Positions 19,496 through 28,261 of a stretch of 64,000 nt of DNA are shown piece after piece. The first letter of the stretch is position 1; each line of letters begins with the position of its first letter. The notes under the pieces are model-generated. The model saw nothing but the letters and a program-made list of their open reading frames with translations. It did not search any database and was not told where the DNA came from. The position numbers were made by a program, and so were the translations under genes. The stretch is from Colwellia sp. 12G3 (GTDB lineage Bacteria; Pseudomonadota; Gammaproteobacteria; Enterobacterales; Alteromonadaceae), in contig NZ_PJAQ01000043.1 in the NCBI RefSeq assembly GCF_002836775.1, forward strand, positions 275,962 to 339,961. Reading direction: 5' to 3'.

Positions 19496-19794
19496 TAGCA
19501 AGTATTTTGGCTGTATCCTTCTCCTCTATCTGATGCAAGAAATGATGCAGTTAAAAGCATAATTGCGTAAGTAATCAAGGTCGCTCATCAGTTTGGGTAA
19601 AAGTTATTTACAGACAAGCTCCTTTTAGATCATCCTGAATGTTTAGTTACCTCTAGTATTGATTCTATTTCATTAAACCCAGATAGTTGGAGACTGACAG
19701 TTTAGTACGAACAGAAGTAATAATTTGAAATTTTGAGGATTCCCCACGGTAAGTTGTAAGCTTCAAGCAGCTGTTGGACTTATATCATTTAGCG

Positions 19795-20310
19795 TTAATC
19801 CTTCATACTTAGTTCAACCTTCATTAATTCTTTTATAACATTGGGCATTTCAACCCTCGCTACGGGATGACCATAAGCTTCTATAACGTCAGATATAGGC
19901 ACCATCCCATTTGGTCCTAAAAAAGTAACTTTACTGATCCCGACAGTCGTTGTGTTTCCATTTCTTTGGAATAGGTGCTCAGTCCAAACCCACTCATCAT
20001 CCCAATAAATTATTTTTGACTTCAATGTATATTGCTGAAAAAATTTAAGAGGATATTTATAACGTATAGTTGCTACCCTAGAAACTGGAATCCATTTTCT
20101 TTTTATAAAACTTCTCAGAAGACCAGCTTGAAGAATAATGTTAATGCGACCAAGATCCATAATGGGCAAGTATCTGTCACTGCTCATCCTCTTGATATCA
20201 ACATCATTAAATAAAACGCGAAATTTAAGCGTGTTTTCATCCATGATACCAAGGGTTCGTTTGAAAAAATGGATAAATAATAAAAATAAAAAACGAAATC
20301 TTAAAACCAT
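19795..20310 (-). CDS. Hotdog-fold thioesterase family protein (THEM6/YbgC-like)
   Basis: 171 residues. The core FRVLFNDVDIKRMSSDRYLPIMDLGR matches the acyl-CoA thioesterase pattern (x-x-D-x-D-x-x-x-H-x-N-x-x-Y-L), except that the usual HMNN reads RMSSD. A hydrophobic, basic N-terminal segment of about 22 residues precedes the core and is typical of the THEM6-like branch, so the start at 20310 is kept. An internal ATG at 20244 is possible. The substrate is unknown. The altered His/Asn positions leave activity uncertain. Confidence 0.65.
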   Translation of the reverse strand: MVLRFRFLFLLFIHFFKRTLGIMDENTLKFRVLFNDVDIKRMSSDRYLPIMDLGRINIILQAGLLRSFIKRKWIPVSRVATIRYKYPLKFFQQYTLKSKIIYWDDEWVWTEHLFQRNGNTTTVGISKVTFLGPNGMVPISDVIEAYGHPVARVEMPNVIKELMKVELSMKD

Positions 20311-20630
20311 TACTTTATCCTATAAATTATTAATAGGGTGGGTTGTAAACATCACCCGTTCTGTATACGGTTGGGCTGCCTCTTGTTCTAGTGTCATAAA
20401 CGTTATATTTGATCCGAAAATCAACAAAAAACGCCTGGTAAAATCAAAGCGATTTTTGATCGCTTCTTTTTCTATTATCTGACAAGCAGAAATAATTCCA
20501 TATGCCTACTATTATACAATGAGTTATTGAATGTTCTCTGTATTAACTGCGATTATTGTTTGCCGATGCAATCATGTTACTGATGGTGAAAATAGTCGAC
20601 CGTTTAGCAATCCTTAGTGAGGTGTTTTCG
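20311..20630. other. Divergent gap with an orphan terminator-like hairpin
   Basis: This 320-base gap separates the thioesterase (minus) from the metallo-beta-lactamase gene (plus). It contains a hairpin with a T run (see 20447-20471) but no ORF that I consider coding. Confidence 0.4.
20447..20471 (+). terminator. Orphan rho-independent terminator or attenuator
   Basis: AAGCGAT and ATCGCTT form a 7-bp stem around TTTTG, followed by CTTTTTCT on the plus strand. No plus-strand gene ends before it, so it either terminates a small RNA from 20311-20447 or attenuates the downstream metallo-beta-lactamase transcript. Confidence 0.5.
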
Positions 20631-21986
20631 ATGAATATTACATTTTTAGGCGGTACAGGAACCGTAACAGGATCAAAATACTTTATAGAAACAAATACGA
20701 CTAAAATTTTGGTTGATTGCGGATTATATCAAGGCTATAAATGGCTACGCGCACGAAACCGAGAGCCATTACCACTTGATTTAAAAAGCTTAGACGCCAT
20801 AGTACTTAGCCATGCACACTTAGATCATTCTGGTTTCATTCCCGTTCTTTATAAACAAGGTTTTCGTGGTGCTATTTATACCCATCCCGCAACCATTAGT
20901 TTATGCTCCATTTTGCTACCCGATAGTGGTCATATACAAGAAGATGATGCTAATTTTTATAAAAAACATAAAATTAGTAAACATGAAAATCCTGAGCCTT
21001 TATATGACAAAGAAACGGCAGAGGCCTGTTTATCACTTTTTCAAGCTGTCGAATTTAATAAAGCGTTCCGCATTGGCGACATCGATTTAGTATTGCAAAG
21101 TGCAGGGCACATACTCGGAGCGGCTAGTGTCATATTGGAAGCGGATGGCAAACGTGTCGGTTTTTCCGGAGATGTTGGTCGTCCCGATGACATTATTATG
21201 TATCCTCCAAAACCCCTTCCTCCCCTAGACTTATTACTGCTTGAGTCAACCTATGGTAATAGACTACATGATAAAGAAGATGCTTATGAACAGCTTGCTG
21301 AAATAGTCAATTCAACAGCTAAATTAGGCGGCGTACTGTTGATACCGAGTTTTGCTGTAGGCAGAACCGAAGCGGTGCAACATATGCTGGCAACCTTACT
21401 AAAACGCGATTTAATTCCAAAGCTACCTATTTATTTGGATAGTCCTATGGCAATCAATGTATTCAATATTTATTGTCAACATTTTGAGTTGAATCGCCTA
21501 AGCAAGAAACAATGTCAGGATATGTGTAATATTGTTGCGTTCACTAAAACAGTCGATGAATCAAAAGCATTATCTGATTTGATTATGCCTCATATAATTA
21601 TTGCCGGTAGCGGCATGGCTACGGGTGGGCGGATTTTACATCATCTGAAACGTTTGATAGGTGATTATCGTACCACGGTGTTATTCACAGGCTATCTTTC
21701 TGGTGGTACACGTGGAGCAAAAATTTTAGCGGGAAAAGACAATGTAAAAATACATGGTAAGTGGTGGCCTGTTAAAGCAAGGGTTGAAGTGTTGAATGGT
21801 TTATCAGGTCACGGTGATTATGAAGATATTACAAAGTGGTTACAGTCTTCAAAATTACATCCTAAAACTAAAATTCGATTAGTTCACGGAGAGCCCGAAG
21901 CCAGTGAAGCGATGCGCGATCATTTAATGCAACACACTAAATTCGAGGTTGAAGTTGCTAATTATCATGAAATATTAAGGCTTTAA
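20631..21986 (+). CDS. Metallo-beta-lactamase fold / beta-CASP RNA-processing-type hydrolase
   Basis: About 451 residues. The zinc motif HAHLDH lies at residues 61-66 after LVDCGLYQG. The other ligands are in SAGHILGAAS and FSGDVGRPDD. The beta-CASP middle has PSFAVGRTEAVQH, and the C-terminal RNA-specificity (RMMBL) part has LSGHGDYEDITKWL and LVHGEPEAS. The family includes CPSF73-like and TTHA0252-like ribonucleases, so an RNA endo- or exonuclease role is likely. The frame reaches an upstream TTG at 20556, but the ATG at 20631 has a GAGGT 8 bases before it and begins directly at the conserved MNITFLGGTGTVTGS core. It stands alone. Confidence 0.88.
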   Translation: MNITFLGGTGTVTGSKYFIETNTTKILVDCGLYQGYKWLRARNREPLPLDLKSLDAIVLSHAHLDHSGFIPVLYKQGFRGAIYTHPATISLCSILLPDSGHIQEDDANFYKKHKISKHENPEPLYDKETAEACLSLFQAVEFNKAFRIGDIDLVLQSAGHILGAASVILEADGKRVGFSGDVGRPDDIIMYPPKPLPPLDLLLLESTYGNRLHDKEDAYEQLAEIVNSTAKLGGVLLIPSFAVGRTEAVQHMLATLLKRDLIPKLPIYLDSPMAINVFNIYCQHFELNRLSKKQCQDMCNIVAFTKTVDESKALSDLIMPHIIIAGSGMATGGRILHHLKRLIGDYRTTVLFTGYLSGGTRGAKILAGKDNVKIHGKWWPVKARVEVLNGLSGHGDYEDITKWLQSSKLHPKTKIRLVHGEPEASEAMRDHLMQHTKFEVEVANYHEILRL

Positions 21987-22096
21987 GTTAACCGTTATTG
22001 AATCGACCTAACGTAGCACGTAGAGCAAAAAAGAGTTAATGAGCAGGGCGCTTAAATAGGAAAACCTAACCTATAAGACAGCTTAAAAATGAATAC

Positions 22097-22168
22097 AAAA
22101 GGCGTGATTTTACTCCATTATCTAGCTGTGAACCTCGAAAGGAACAGTTTGCCGTTTTCACGCCTTTT
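22097..22168. terminator. Possible bidirectional terminator between convergent genes
   Basis: AAAAGGCGTGA pairs with TCACGCCTTTT (11 bp) across a 50-base loop. It has A and T runs on either side and lies between the convergent metallo-beta-lactamase and small membrane-protein genes. The loop is unusually long for a terminator. Confidence 0.4.
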
Positions 22169-22183
22169 ATCTGTTTGGTTAAA

Positions 22184-22432
22184 TTATTGCTCTAATGTTT
22201 CTTTGATTAGCGTTTCGGCTTTACTTTCCAATAACTCTAAACTGCCAAGTGAACCCTGATATGCATCGAAGATATCATTCAGGTAATAGCTGTAGCCTAC
22301 GAACAATATAAGCGCTATCACTAAAAGTTTAATCGCTTTCTTAAGTAAACTAACAATGAAAAAAATGATTAAACAAACAAATCCAACTATGTATAAAGGA
22401 TTACCTTGTAAAAACTCTATGAACGATGCCAC
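22184..22432 (-). CDS. Small membrane protein, function unknown
   Basis: 82 residues with two adjacent hydrophobic segments (about 13-27 and 34-46, separated by KKAIK) and an acidic C-terminal tail. No family is recognised. GGAG-type bases lie a few positions upstream of the ATG on the minus strand. It stands alone. Confidence 0.55.
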   Translation of the reverse strand: MASFIEFLQGNPLYIVGFVCLIIFFIVSLLKKAIKLLVIALILFVGYSYYLNDIFDAYQGSLGSLELLESKAETLIKETLEQ

Positions 22433-22769
22433 ATAACTCTCCTGTTATTATTAATATAACTTAATTTGGAGCAGTCTATTATTTCTAAGGGGGTAATGTC
22501 TATGAAAATAAAACTGTTTATTGTCGCTAAAAAATATTAGTGGGTTTATTGAGTCGACATGATTTAATTTAATAAATTAATTAGGTGGATAAACTAACGG
22601 ATCAATCGCTCAGTTTTTCCCTGAATATTCATCATTGTTGTGCCTATTTGGTAAACAGATAACTAACAATATAAGGAGATTTTTCAATTTAAAATTATTA
22701 GCTATTGAAATAAGTCTCAGTAGCCTGTAATTTATTTAGCTGTTATCAATCAGAAAACAGAGGAAGAGT
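22433..22769. other. Gap upstream of a 46-residue ORF
   Basis: 337 bases with no ORF of note. It probably holds promoters for the small membrane protein (minus) and the small charged protein (plus). Confidence 0.4.
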
Positions 22770-22910
22770 ATGATCGACTATTATAAAAAGAAAAGCTCCG
22801 AATATCATGATAAAGCTCGTGTTGCACTGGAAAATAACGAAGAATATGAAAAATATACCAGTGAAGCTGAAGCTTACGATAAACGAATTGAAGAACTAGA
22901 GTCTTGCTAA
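22770..22910 (+). CDS. 46-residue charged helical protein
   Basis: A short ORF, ATG to TAA, with an excellent ribosome binding site (AGAGGAAGAG just before the ATG). The product is almost entirely predicted helix with alternating Lys and Glu (start MIDYYKKKSSEYHDKAR, end KRIEELESC). A terminator-like hairpin follows at 23033. No family is recognised; it is probably a real small protein. Confidence 0.55.
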   Translation: MIDYYKKKSSEYHDKARVALENNEEYEKYTSEAEAYDKRIEELESC

Positions 22911-23032
22911 AACTACTTTAACTACGATTGATTCATTAATTGATAATGACTTTTGTAAGCATAATTATCATTCATTACAGCCTAGTAATGTTGATTAAAA
23001 ACTAAGTAAGCGTGATTTAATAAAGAATTATA

Positions 23033-23062
23033 AAAACACTTCCACACGGAGGTGTTTTTTTT
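23033..23062 (+). terminator. Rho-independent terminator
   Basis: AACACTTCC and GGAGGTGTT form a 9-bp stem with one G-T pair around ACAC, followed by a run of T. It lies about 120 bases past the 46-residue ORF. Confidence 0.7.
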
Positions 23063-23431
23063 GGTGGCTATAATATTATTGGTATTAAAATTATTAAAGA
23101 TAATTATGACGTTAAATTGTCTAGTGGGCTATGCCTTTATGGTATTGACAGAGTAGCAAAGTTTTATCCTGGCATTGAACCGGTAACTTATTTTTGGTAC
23201 TTATTTGTTTTTACCTGGAGAAAGTTAATTTGTTTTTTGATACGAATAGATTGATACAATGAAATGGTGATCGGATGCCATTATTAAAATTTTCTTAATC
23301 AGATTAACGACAGGGATAACCACCCTATAGAGTTACAAGCTCACTATGTCCGATACTCTTCAGTATTGGACATAGTGGGTATAATGAATTAAACTAGCTT
23401 CATATGTCCTATCTGCTTGGTTTTACAAATA
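23063..23431. other. Gap with operator-like palindrome before the recombinase
   Basis: This stretch has no coding frame I can support. Its right part holds the palindrome, the −10 element and the third half-site described separately. Confidence 0.4.
23342..23414 (+). promoter_or_regulatory. Palindrome, promoter and third half-site upstream of the recombinase
   Basis: CACTATGTCCGATACT (23342-23357) is mirrored by AGTATTGGACATAGTG (23362-23377) with a 4-base loop and one G-T pair. A TATAAT −10 box follows at 23380-23385. A third copy of the half-site, TATGTCCTATCT, lies at 23403-23414, just before the gene. This looks like an operator overlapping the promoter, or a cluster of recombinase-binding arms. 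Confidence 0.55.
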
Positions 23432-24673
23432 ATGTTATTAAATAAACCTGTCCCTTTATACCCACCATATGTCGATTTATGTGATTTCGATTTTGATGAC
23501 TATCCTGAGTTAGATAAAATATTCTCATCAAATGAACCTTGGTGGCTCGAACAATTTAACTGGGGAAAAATTTTCCTTACCTATATAGGTAGAAACAAAT
23601 CTGCTCATACTTATGAGCGATTTAGAAATGACGTTGAACGTTTTTTATTATGGTCATTCATTGAAAAGAAAAAACCAATAGACCAATTACGTAAATCAGA
23701 CTTGCTTGAGTATGCTGACTTTTGTTGGCAACCACCAGTGACTTGGATTGGCACATCTAATCAAGAACGTTTTAAAATTACCAATGGTTATTCTTCTGCA
23801 AATGAACTTTGGTTTCCATATAAAATTCAATCGCCTAAAAGTTTAAAATCTGAATACGTTATTGATAAGAAAAAATATCGTCCATCGCAACAAACACTTT
23901 CATCGATGTTTACCGCAATCATCGTTTTCTATAACTACTTAATGGCTGAGGATTTTTGTATTGGTAACCCTGCACAAATCGCTAAAAAAGATTGCCGACA
24001 TTTCATCATCGACTCACAAGTTAAAGAAGTTAAACGTTTAACGGCTAGTCAATGGCAATATGTTTTAGATACAGCGGTTGAAATGGCTGATGAAGATCCC
24101 ATGTGTGAACGTAATTTATTTGTTATTGCTGCCTTAAAAACGCTGTTTTTAAGAATTTCTGAGTTATCTGAACGACCTAATTGGTCACCTGCTATGGGAC
24201 ATTTTTGGCAAGATGATGATGAAAATTGGTGGCTTAAAGTCTTTGGTAAAAGCCGTAAAATACGTGATATTACTGTGCCCATTGATTTTTTACCTTTTTT
24301 AGAGCGTTATCGTGCTTCCCGAGGTTTATTAGGTTTGCCATCAAGCAATGAAAATTCGATTCTGGTTGAAAAAGTACGTGGTCAAGGCGGTATGACATCT
24401 CGACATTTACGACGTTTAGTTCAAAGTGTTTTCGACCAAGCACATGACAATATGCGCAGATCGGAAGGTGAAAATAAGGCGCTCAAATTGAAAGAAGCTT
24501 CTGCCCATTGGTTGAGACATACTGGTGCAAGTATGGAAATTGAACGTGGGCGCCCTCTTAAAGATATTTCAGAAGATCTTGGTCATGCAAGTATGGCAAC
24601 GACTGACACTGTTTATGTTCAAAGTGAGAATAAGAAACGTGCTGAAAGTGGTAAACGAAGAAAAGTAGATTAA
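23432..24673 (+). CDS. Tyrosine recombinase (phage-type integrase), solitary
   Basis: About 413 residues. The N-terminal SAM-like core-binding domain covers roughly 40-185, and the catalytic domain follows. Catalytic residues visible in order: Arg in FLRISEL, Lys in FGKSRK, His-x-x-Arg in HWLRHTG, His in DLGHAS, and the nucleophilic Tyr in TDTVYVQ. All are present, so it should be active. The frame reaches a TTG at 23417, but the ATG at 23432 is the more ordinary start. No phage, transposon or cassette genes lie beside it. Palindromic sites flank it on both sides. Its target site cannot be deduced. Confidence 0.88.
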   Translation: MLLNKPVPLYPPYVDLCDFDFDDYPELDKIFSSNEPWWLEQFNWGKIFLTYIGRNKSAHTYERFRNDVERFLLWSFIEKKKPIDQLRKSDLLEYADFCWQPPVTWIGTSNQERFKITNGYSSANELWFPYKIQSPKSLKSEYVIDKKKYRPSQQTLSSMFTAIIVFYNYLMAEDFCIGNPAQIAKKDCRHFIIDSQVKEVKRLTASQWQYVLDTAVEMADEDPMCERNLFVIAALKTLFLRISELSERPNWSPAMGHFWQDDDENWWLKVFGKSRKIRDITVPIDFLPFLERYRASRGLLGLPSSNENSILVEKVRGQGGMTSRHLRRLVQSVFDQAHDNMRRSEGENKALKLKEASAHWLRHTGASMEIERGRPLKDISEDLGHASMATTDTVYVQSENKKRAESGKRRKVD

Positions 24674-24716
24674 GACTTCGGTTACTTATTTGAACAAAAT
24701 ACGAGCTAAAACAGTG

Positions 24717-24774
24717 TGCTACGTTAATAAACTTTGGTGAATAACCACCAAAGTTTATTAGAATTTACGTAGCA
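24717..24774. repeat. Long bulged palindrome after the recombinase gene
   Basis: An inner perfect 15-bp stem (TAATAAACTTTGGTG, 24725-24739, with 24746-24760) closes a 6-base loop. An outer 8-bp stem (TGCTACGT with ACGTAGCA) is separated from it by a one-sided 6-base bulge (GAATTT). No T run follows, so it is a weak candidate for an ordinary terminator. Confidence 0.65.
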
Positions 24775-24797
24775 TCAGCTTGTTATTTAATCAAAGT

Positions 24798-24831
24798 AGC
24801 CTGCAAGCCTTTATAATAAAGACTTGTAGCT
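24798..24831. repeat. Second imperfect hairpin before recX
   Basis: AGC, CAAG and CTTTAT pair with ATAAAG, CTTG and GCT across single mismatches. It lies 24 bases after the larger palindrome. Confidence 0.5.
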
Positions 24832-24939
24832 AATAAAAATGTCATTTAAACAAACTTGAAAAGACCGTAAGTGCTAATAAATACACTGTATTAATGATGG
24901 TTTTTTCCACGCCCTATTCTTCTTATTTTTAAAATACTC

Positions 24940-25443
24940 TTAGTCTTCATCACTTGCATGGCTAACTGCTTGATTGGCGATTGAATAGGAAAAGCCTTTT
25001 GATATTAAATGTCGTAACGCCTTTTGCTTTAGCTTCAACTCTTCTATGGGCTCTTCACCAAACTTTCTTATTTTTAGTGTTAGCGCTTTATCAAAATAGT
25101 CTTCGTCAGTTGTTGCTATTGTGCTAACACATTCATTGATTGTTTGGGATGAGAAACCTTTCGCATACAACTTCTCTTTTATTTTATTAGCGCCAATATT
25201 TTTCTCTGTCAGGCCTGTTGTTAAGCGTTGCGCATAACGAAGATCATTCACAATATCACGTTCAATGAGATAATCTAATGCTTGTTCATTGTATTGTGTA
25301 TCGTCTTTAAATAATACATTAGCCTTTTGCATCAATGCTTTAGCTGAGTAATCCCCATATCGTTCAATCATCCATTGCATATATGATTTGACACGATCAT
25401 AAGTAATGACTTGTGGCTTGGCATCTTGTTTTTTTTTGTACAT
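24940..25443 (-). CDS. recX: RecX-family regulatory protein
   Basis: A 167-residue helical-repeat protein. The patterns ALDYLIERDIVNDLRYAQRL, GANKIKEKLYAKGFS and KQKALRHLISKGFSYSIANQ are the three-helix repeats of RecX, which binds RecA filaments and limits recombination and the SOS response. It is longer at the N-terminus than most. recA is not in the window, so it is unlinked, whereas recX often follows recA in other bacteria. Confidence 0.85.
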   Translation of the reverse strand: MYKKKQDAKPQVITYDRVKSYMQWMIERYGDYSAKALMQKANVLFKDDTQYNEQALDYLIERDIVNDLRYAQRLTTGLTEKNIGANKIKEKLYAKGFSSQTINECVSTIATTDEDYFDKALTLKIRKFGEEPIEELKLKQKALRHLISKGFSYSIANQAVSHASDED

Positions 25444-25494
25444 GGTAATTTAAATCCTATAGCTCAGTAGCAGTTACTCGTTATGTAATCCTGC

Positions 25495-26712
25495 TTAGCT
25501 GCTTAATTCTAATGCTTGGCACCATTCACATGCATTAAGAAATTCTTGTTGGAGTATCTCTTTACTAAGACCAGAAGTATTAATAAGTTGATGAGAATTC
25601 TCATTTTTGTCTGAAATAAATGCAGTGGTTAACTTTAACAAGTCACCTAATACACCTTCATGTGACATTAATGCTTTTTCAATTGGCTTAGCCAATGGCA
25701 TCGTTTTAATAATTTCAACAACGGGCATAGATAGGATAACGTCGATAGAACTGAGTAAACCTGTAATGAATGAAAATTCGTGTACGGAAGAAAAATCATG
25801 TTGAGTACTAAGCGATTGCATCATCTTGGCAGTAATTAATGACTGTTTACATACTTCATCAGCTTTATCTGACGTTAGATTTGATAAGGCTAAAATAGCG
25901 ATTAACTGTCTTAACTTTTCTTCACCTAAATATGTTGCGGCTTGTTTTAAGCACACTACTTCAATATTCGTGCCCGTTGAAACATTATTAACCATTTTTA
26001 ATAAACCTATGGTTAAGTTAACGTCTTGGCTAATAATATGTGATATTTTTTCAAAGTCGAGTGTGCTATTCGACGTTTCAGCAAGCAACTGTATCATCAT
26101 TGTTTTTACTGTTGTTAAGGTTTGTCCTTCAATCATTTCAGTTTGGTGATAAAAATATCCCTGAAAATAATTAAAACCTACTTCGGCAAGTGTTTGCTGT
26201 TGATTTTTTGTTTCCACGTGCTCAGCAATAATGCTGATGTTGAAAGCTTTCATTCGGGTGACCGCTGGTTTTAAGCGTTTAGTATTGATTTCTTCTATAT
26301 TTACTTTAACTATATTGATATATGGAAAGAGTACATCCCAATGAATGGCTAAATCATACTCAGTTAGTGCTATTTTATAACCCTGTTCATGATAATATTT
26401 AACAATTTTAACTAAATTTTTTGATGGTTTTATATTACCTACCAGTTCAATAACGATTAATTCTTTATCAAACATTAAGGGGAATTTATGGATTAAATTA
26501 CTTTCGGTAAAATTGATAAAGGCCAATTTTCCCATACACAAGGTTTGAATGTCACCTTGAATATGGTTTTGAATGATAAGTTTAGAGCTGGCAATATCTT
26601 GGTCAACTTCGGGGAAATTGTTATCTGAGCTATCTCTAAAAAACAGTTCATAGCCAATGGTCTTTAAATGCCTGTCAAGAATGGCTTGTCGAGCAATGTA
26701 TGTTTTCTTCAT
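25495..26712 (-). CDS. EAL-HDOD signalling protein (YuxH-like)
   Basis: 405 residues. The N-terminal ~200 form an EAL-like domain starting at YIARQAILDRHLKTIGYELF. The EAL signature is replaced by ELF, and the later motifs read ALTEYDL, VKVNIEE, AEHVET and FNYFQGYFY; metal ligands are therefore missing and phosphodiesterase activity is unlikely. The C-terminal ~200 are an HDOD domain (FEKISHIISQDVNLTIGLL, then AATYLGEEKLRQLIAIL). Proteins of this architecture act as scaffolds in c-di-GMP and motility signalling in several gammaproteobacteria. It is transcribed alone, between recX and folK. Confidence 0.85.
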   Translation of the reverse strand: MKKTYIARQAILDRHLKTIGYELFFRDSSDNNFPEVDQDIASSKLIIQNHIQGDIQTLCMGKLAFINFTESNLIHKFPLMFDKELIVIELVGNIKPSKNLVKIVKYYHEQGYKIALTEYDLAIHWDVLFPYINIVKVNIEEINTKRLKPAVTRMKAFNISIIAEHVETKNQQQTLAEVGFNYFQGYFYHQTEMIEGQTLTTVKTMMIQLLAETSNSTLDFEKISHIISQDVNLTIGLLKMVNNVSTGTNIEVVCLKQAATYLGEEKLRQLIAILALSNLTSDKADEVCKQSLITAKMMQSLSTQHDFSSVHEFSFITGLLSSIDVILSMPVVEIIKTMPLAKPIEKALMSHEGVLGDLLKLTTAFISDKNENSHQLINTSGLSKEILQQEFLNACEWCQALELSS

Positions 26713-26796
26713 TTCTAAGCCTAGTTATCTTAGTCACTTTAATTATATAGTCTCGTGTCGTATTTGTTGATATAAAAATCTCCTATTTTACATCGG

Positions 26797-27186
26797 TTAT
26801 TTACTTTTATTGTGTTTAGCAACAAGCTCGTCCACTGAATTTTTAACAAAATCGTATAGATGATAATCATCATCAACAATATCCTGGTCAATTTTTACAA
26901 TGTCTAAGTCAATGGTGCGAGGGCCATTTTTGTTATTGGTCCGAACTCGCCCCAATTGAGATTCTATGTTTTTTAACTGGACTTCTAAGTCTGTTGCATT
27001 GAGTGAACAAGTAAATGAAAAGGCGGTATTAATAAAGTCGGCCTGCTCAGTAAAACCGACCGGTTTTGTACGCAGCAATGTGGCTATATTTACTTGTTCA
27101 TCAAGTTTTTTAAGCTGTTCTAGTGCTTGATATATGTGCTTTTCCGCATCAATATTTGAGCCAGCAGCGACAATGTAAAACGGCAT
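26797..27186 (-). CDS. folK: HPPK-like 6-hydroxymethyl-dihydropterin pyrophosphokinase
   Basis: 129 residues with HPPK hallmarks: an IVAAGSNIDAEKHIYQAL start, RTKPVGFTEQADFIN and the signature GPRTIDLDIV. The enzyme transfers pyrophosphate from ATP to hydroxymethyl-dihydropterin in folate synthesis. It is about 30 residues shorter than E. coli FolK (159) and lacks C-terminal parts, so it may be a specialised paralogue working with the monapterin genes beside it. The ATG shares a base with the folX stop (TAATG), indicating translational coupling as the last gene of a four-gene operon. Confidence 0.82.
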   Translation of the reverse strand: MPFYIVAAGSNIDAEKHIYQALEQLKKLDEQVNIATLLRTKPVGFTEQADFINTAFSFTCSLNATDLEVQLKNIESQLGRVRTNNKNGPRTIDLDIVKIDQDIVDDDYHLYDFVKNSVDELVAKHNKSK

Positions 27187-27536
27187 TAAGCAGTCCGTTC
27201 TGCTGTGATAGAGACACTTTTTGCGTAGCGTAATGCTCCAGGTTTAGCGACTTTCAACTTGGCGTGTAATACGCCATCAAACGAGAGAATCAAGTCTAAT
27301 AGTACACCCAGTAATCGCTCAATGGTGTTATAACTGGAGTCCAGCACTATCGCTAAAATTTCTTTATTGATGGTGCGATAATTAACGCAATCTTCTATTT
27401 CATCAGACAACATAGCTTTAGATATATCTGCATCTATCCAATAATCGATAATGAGTTTTTGTTTGTTCTTGCGCTCTTCTGCTGTGATGCCAAGAATGGT
27501 ATAAATCTCTAATTTTTCAACATATATGGTGGACAT
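27186..27536 (-). CDS. folX: Dihydroneopterin triphosphate epimerase / aldolase-like (FolX/FolB family)
   Basis: 116 residues. IYTILGITAEERKNKQ, DCVNYRTINKEIL and ALRYAKSVSITAER match FolX better than FolB; the ALRYA-SVS segment is the FolX form. FolX epimerises dihydroneopterin triphosphate to dihydromonapterin triphosphate. It overlaps the end of folM by 28 bases and is coupled to folK. An aldolase (FolB) function remains possible. Confidence 0.8.
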   Translation of the reverse strand: MSTIYVEKLEIYTILGITAEERKNKQKLIIDYWIDADISKAMLSDEIEDCVNYRTINKEILAIVLDSSYNTIERLLGVLLDLILSFDGVLHAKLKVAKPGALRYAKSVSITAERTA

Positions 27537-28261
27537 TTTAAGTGACTCCCTCCGTCTATTTGTAATGTTTGTCCCGTAATAGAATTGTTTTTTGATAAAA
27601 ATTCAATGGCTGAATATAAGTCAGCTAACGGTACTTTACGCTGTAAAATATTGATGTCTTTACTGTCTATTTGAGTCGCGACCGTAGTATTAATCGTATC
27701 TGTCGCATCTAATACAAAGCCAGGTGCTATCGCATTAACTCGTACATTGGGTGCACATTCTATAGCGGCCAATTCAGTTAACGTTTCTTGGGCTTTCTTT
27801 GAGATAAAATAAGCCGATTTACTGGTGTACCTATGTGTCAAGTTGGCATCTGAAATATTAATAATTTGACACGGTTTGTTTTGCTTTACCAATGACTGAA
27901 TTAATAACCAAGGGCTGGTAAGGTGGATATTAAGGTTACTTTGAATTTGTGCTAACGTTGTTTCAAGTAATGATGCTGGTTCAAACACTGAGGCATTATT
28001 TATCAACAATTCAATATGAGGTATTTTTGTTAGCAGTGCTTCAAAGCGTTGCTCAATGGTCGCAGGATCATCTAAATTCGCTTGCCATAAAACAACCTTG
28101 ACATTGAGCGTTTCTAATTGACCTTTTAATGCAACTGCGGCAGTTTCAGATTGATTGTAATGCAGGACAATATTCTTACCATTTTTGGCAAATTCTTTAT
28201 TGAGAAACGCGCCGATGCGCTTTGCTCCCCCTGTCACTAATACCCAAGCGGTACTATTCAT
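27509..28261 (-). CDS. folM: Dihydromonapterin reductase-like short-chain dehydrogenase
   Basis: 250 residues with the NADPH motif VTGGAKRIG, the SDR NNASVFEPA segment and an Ile-Asn-Ile-Ser strand. The catalytic stretch reads SAYFISKKA (Y-x4-K pattern), then NAIAPGFVL. The KRIG form is typical of FolM and pteridine reductases, which reduce dihydromonapterin to tetrahydromonapterin. The ATG at 28261 overlaps the folE stop by one base (TGATG); the preceding TTG is ignored. Operon position strongly supports the name. Confidence 0.82.
   Translation of the reverse strand: MNSTAWVLVTGGAKRIGAFLNKEFAKNGKNIVLHYNQSETAAVALKGQLETLNVKVVLWQANLDDPATIEQRFEALLTKIPHIELLINNASVFEPASLLETTLAQIQSNLNIHLTSPWLLIQSLVKQNKPCQIINISDANLTHRYTSKSAYFISKKAQETLTELAAIECAPNVRVNAIAPGFVLDATDTINTTVATQIDSKDINILQRKVPLADLYSAIEFLSKNNSITGQTLQIDGGSHLKCPPYMLKN

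Noticed and set aside
20032..20482. Two plus-strand frames opposite the thioesterase
   Set aside because: Antisense to the conserved hotdog core; no family resemblance.
24717..24774. Integron attC site
   Set aside because: The bulged palindrome lacks the GTTRRRY/RYYYAAC core pair, and the neighbouring recombinase lacks the integron-specific insert that I would expect.
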